The translations under genes and the position numbers were made by a program. The notes under the pieces are model-generated. The model saw nothing but the letters and a program-made list of their open reading frames with translations, ran no database searches and was not told where the DNA came from. Below are positions 63,090 to 64,000 of a stretch of 64,000 nt of DNA, piece after piece (within the stretch, counting starts at the first letter, position 1; each line of letters begins with the position of its first letter). The stretch is from positions 248,001 to 312,000 of the forward strand of contig NZ_BMIL01000002.1 in the NCBI RefSeq assembly GCF_014642175.1, given 5' to 3'. Origin of the DNA: Pedobacter quisquiliarum (GTDB lineage: Bacteria; Bacteroidota; Bacteroidia; Sphingobacteriales; Sphingobacteriaceae).

Positions 63090-63650
63090 ATGGCAAAAGC
63101 ATCAGAAGTAAAAAGTGGTAATATTCTTCGTTTTAATGGTGAGTTAGTACAGGTAGAAGAGTTTCTTCACCGCACACCAGGAAACCTGAGAGCTTTTTAC
63201 CAGGCTAGAATGAGAAATGTTAAAACTGGAAAACTGGTTGAGTACAGATTTCGTACAGATGAAGAGGTGACCATTTGCCGTGTTGAAACGAATGACTACC
63301 AATATTTATATGAAGATGGCGACTTTTTGGTTGTCATGGACAACAGTTCTTTTGAGCAGTTTAACATACCAAAGATTCTTTTCGGAGATGCGGTAAAGTT
63401 CTTAAAAGAAGGCATGAATGTGATTATCGCATTTGAGAGTGACGAGCCGATTATGGCACAGACACCAGCTCATGTTGAATTAGAGATCACATACACGGAA
63501 CCCGCCGTTAAAGGGGATACTTCAACAAACGCATTGAAATATGCAACCGTTGAAACAGGCGTAGAAATTAAAGTCCCAATGTTTGTCAACCAGGGCGATA
63601 AAGTGAAGGTTGATACACGTACAGGGGATTACATAGAAAGAGTAAAATAA
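63090..63650 (+). CDS. efp: Elongation factor P with Asn at the tip position
   Basis: 186 residues from the ATG at 63090 (an in-frame TTG at 63075 is rejected). It rescues ribosomes stalled at proline stretches. Three OB-like domains are complete, with ITYTEPAVKGDTSTNALKYATVETG (split near 132-156) and the end DTRTGDYIERVK. The domain I loop reads HRTPGNLRAF (27-36): the residue that is a modified Lys in E. coli (Lys34) or Arg in the rhamnosylated type is Asn32 here, with Arg34 nearby. Own promoter and terminator. Confidence 0.96.
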   Translation: MAKASEVKSGNILRFNGELVQVEEFLHRTPGNLRAFYQARMRNVKTGKLVEYRFRTDEEVTICRVETNDYQYLYEDGDFLVVMDNSSFEQFNIPKILFGDAVKFLKEGMNVIIAFESDEPIMAQTPAHVELEITYTEPAVKGDTSTNALKYATVETGVEIKVPMFVNQGDKVKVDTRTGDYIERVK

Positions 63651-63688
63651 AGATTTTTCATAGTTTAGTTTTAGGTTTAGGTTGATTG

Positions 63689-63723
63689 TGGCTTCGGAGT
63701 GGTTCCCGAAGCCATCTTTTTTT
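63689..63723 (+). terminator. efp terminator
   Basis: TGGCTTCGG (63689-63697) pairs with CCGAAGCCA (63706-63714), a 9-bp perfect stem with an 8-base loop, followed by ATC and a run of seven T. Confidence 0.92.
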
Positions 63724-63737
63724 ATATATGTTTGTAA

Positions 63738-64000
63738 ATGAAAAAATCAGCACTCCGGAAACAAGCCAATCTGCTGAGGGCGCAGCTCGATGCGGAGGCC
63801 ATTCAATCCCTTTCCAATCAACTCCTTACACAATTTTCCAGGCTCAATTTCAACGGTGTAAAGGTGCTCCATATTTTCCTACCCATTCAGGAAAAGAATG
63901 AACCTGACACTTTTCTGCTGATAGAATGGCTGCGGGCACACCATCCCGACATTAAAATCATCGTACCAAAGTCAGACTTCAGTACCTTCCTGATGACGCA
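63738..64000 (+). CDS. 5-formyltetrahydrofolate cyclo-ligase, N-terminal part (runs off window)
   Basis: 87 codons from the ATG at 63738 to the window end without a stop. The start KKSALRKQANLLRAQL (the RK.....R pattern of an ATP-binding helix), then VLHIFLPIQEKNEPDT (about 42-57) and IKIIVPKSDF (about 73-82) match the 5-FCL/YgfA family. The enzyme converts 5-formyl-THF to methenyl-THF using ATP. The catalytic C-terminal part is outside the window. Confidence 0.82.
   Translation, partial: MKKSALRKQANLLRAQLDAEAIQSLSNQLLTQFSRLNFNGVKVLHIFLPIQEKNEPDTFLLIEWLRAHHPDIKIIVPKSDFSTFLMT

Overview
The window looks like a chromosomal segment of a Bacteroidota bacterium, most likely a member of the Sphingobacteriaceae close to Pedobacter. 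This is inferred from gene content. Seen here are an LpxC-FabZ fusion, a SusC/SusD pair, PorX of the type 9 secretion system, DUF5689 and DUF1080 proteins, and a glucuronate pathway with an SDR reductase. Several promoters match the Bacteroidota -33/-7 type (TTG, about 19-20 bases, TAnnTTTG), and ribosome binding sites are mostly weak. Coding density is high. No rRNA, tRNA, insertion sequence, prophage or CRISPR array is visible.

Layout. Positions 1-13,743 are housekeeping: the end of dusB, apaG, a zinc peptidase, rmuC, thiL, divergent nadA and nadB, a gamma-carbonic-anhydrase-like protein, an Ig-like lipoprotein, mnmG, a small membrane protein and a Uup-type ABC-F protein. Two parS-like sites lie just upstream of mnmG. 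Positions 13,744-18,293 hold an odd 11-bp periodic intergenic stretch, a beta-barrel protein, ybeY, a cold-shock gene, an unknown lipoprotein and a retropepsin-like/PDZ protein.

Positions 18,428-33,874 form a glycerol and glycerophosphodiester utilisation locus: glpD, susC, susD, a DUF5689 lipoprotein, a calcineurin-type phosphoesterase, glpQ, glpT, an SGNH esterase, a DeoR/GlpR regulator, glpK and glpF. Together they give outer-membrane capture, periplasmic cleavage, uptake of glycerol-3-phosphate or glycerol, and oxidation to dihydroxyacetone phosphate. A shared 10-bp-phased direct repeat occurs at three promoters and is a candidate GlpR operator. After a PBP4-type peptidase gene (33,908), a seven-gene minus-strand operon (35,219-43,021) encodes glucuronate to pyruvate plus glyceraldehyde-3-phosphate conversion, with a LacI-type palindrome in front.

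Positions 43,260-53,685 hold a plus-strand run of nine closely spaced genes. It starts with a haem c dehydrogenase-like lipoprotein, a double DUF1080 protein and a TMEM220-like protein, and continues with a complete eboA-F set (EboA, TatD-like EboB, UbiA-like EboC, cyclase EboD, TIM-barrel EboE, phosphodiesterase-like EboF). This is the least understood system in the window. Its EboD active site looks more like a sedoheptulose-phosphate cyclase than a dehydroquinate synthase.

Positions 53,680-64,000 return to core functions: a VanX-like dipeptidase, alanine dehydrogenase, tsaE, porX, an HD phosphohydrolase, the lipid A genes lpxD, lpxC-fabZ and lpxA, an orphan ABC ATPase, elongation factor P with an unusual Asn at its tip, and the start of a 5-formyltetrahydrofolate cyclo-ligase gene.
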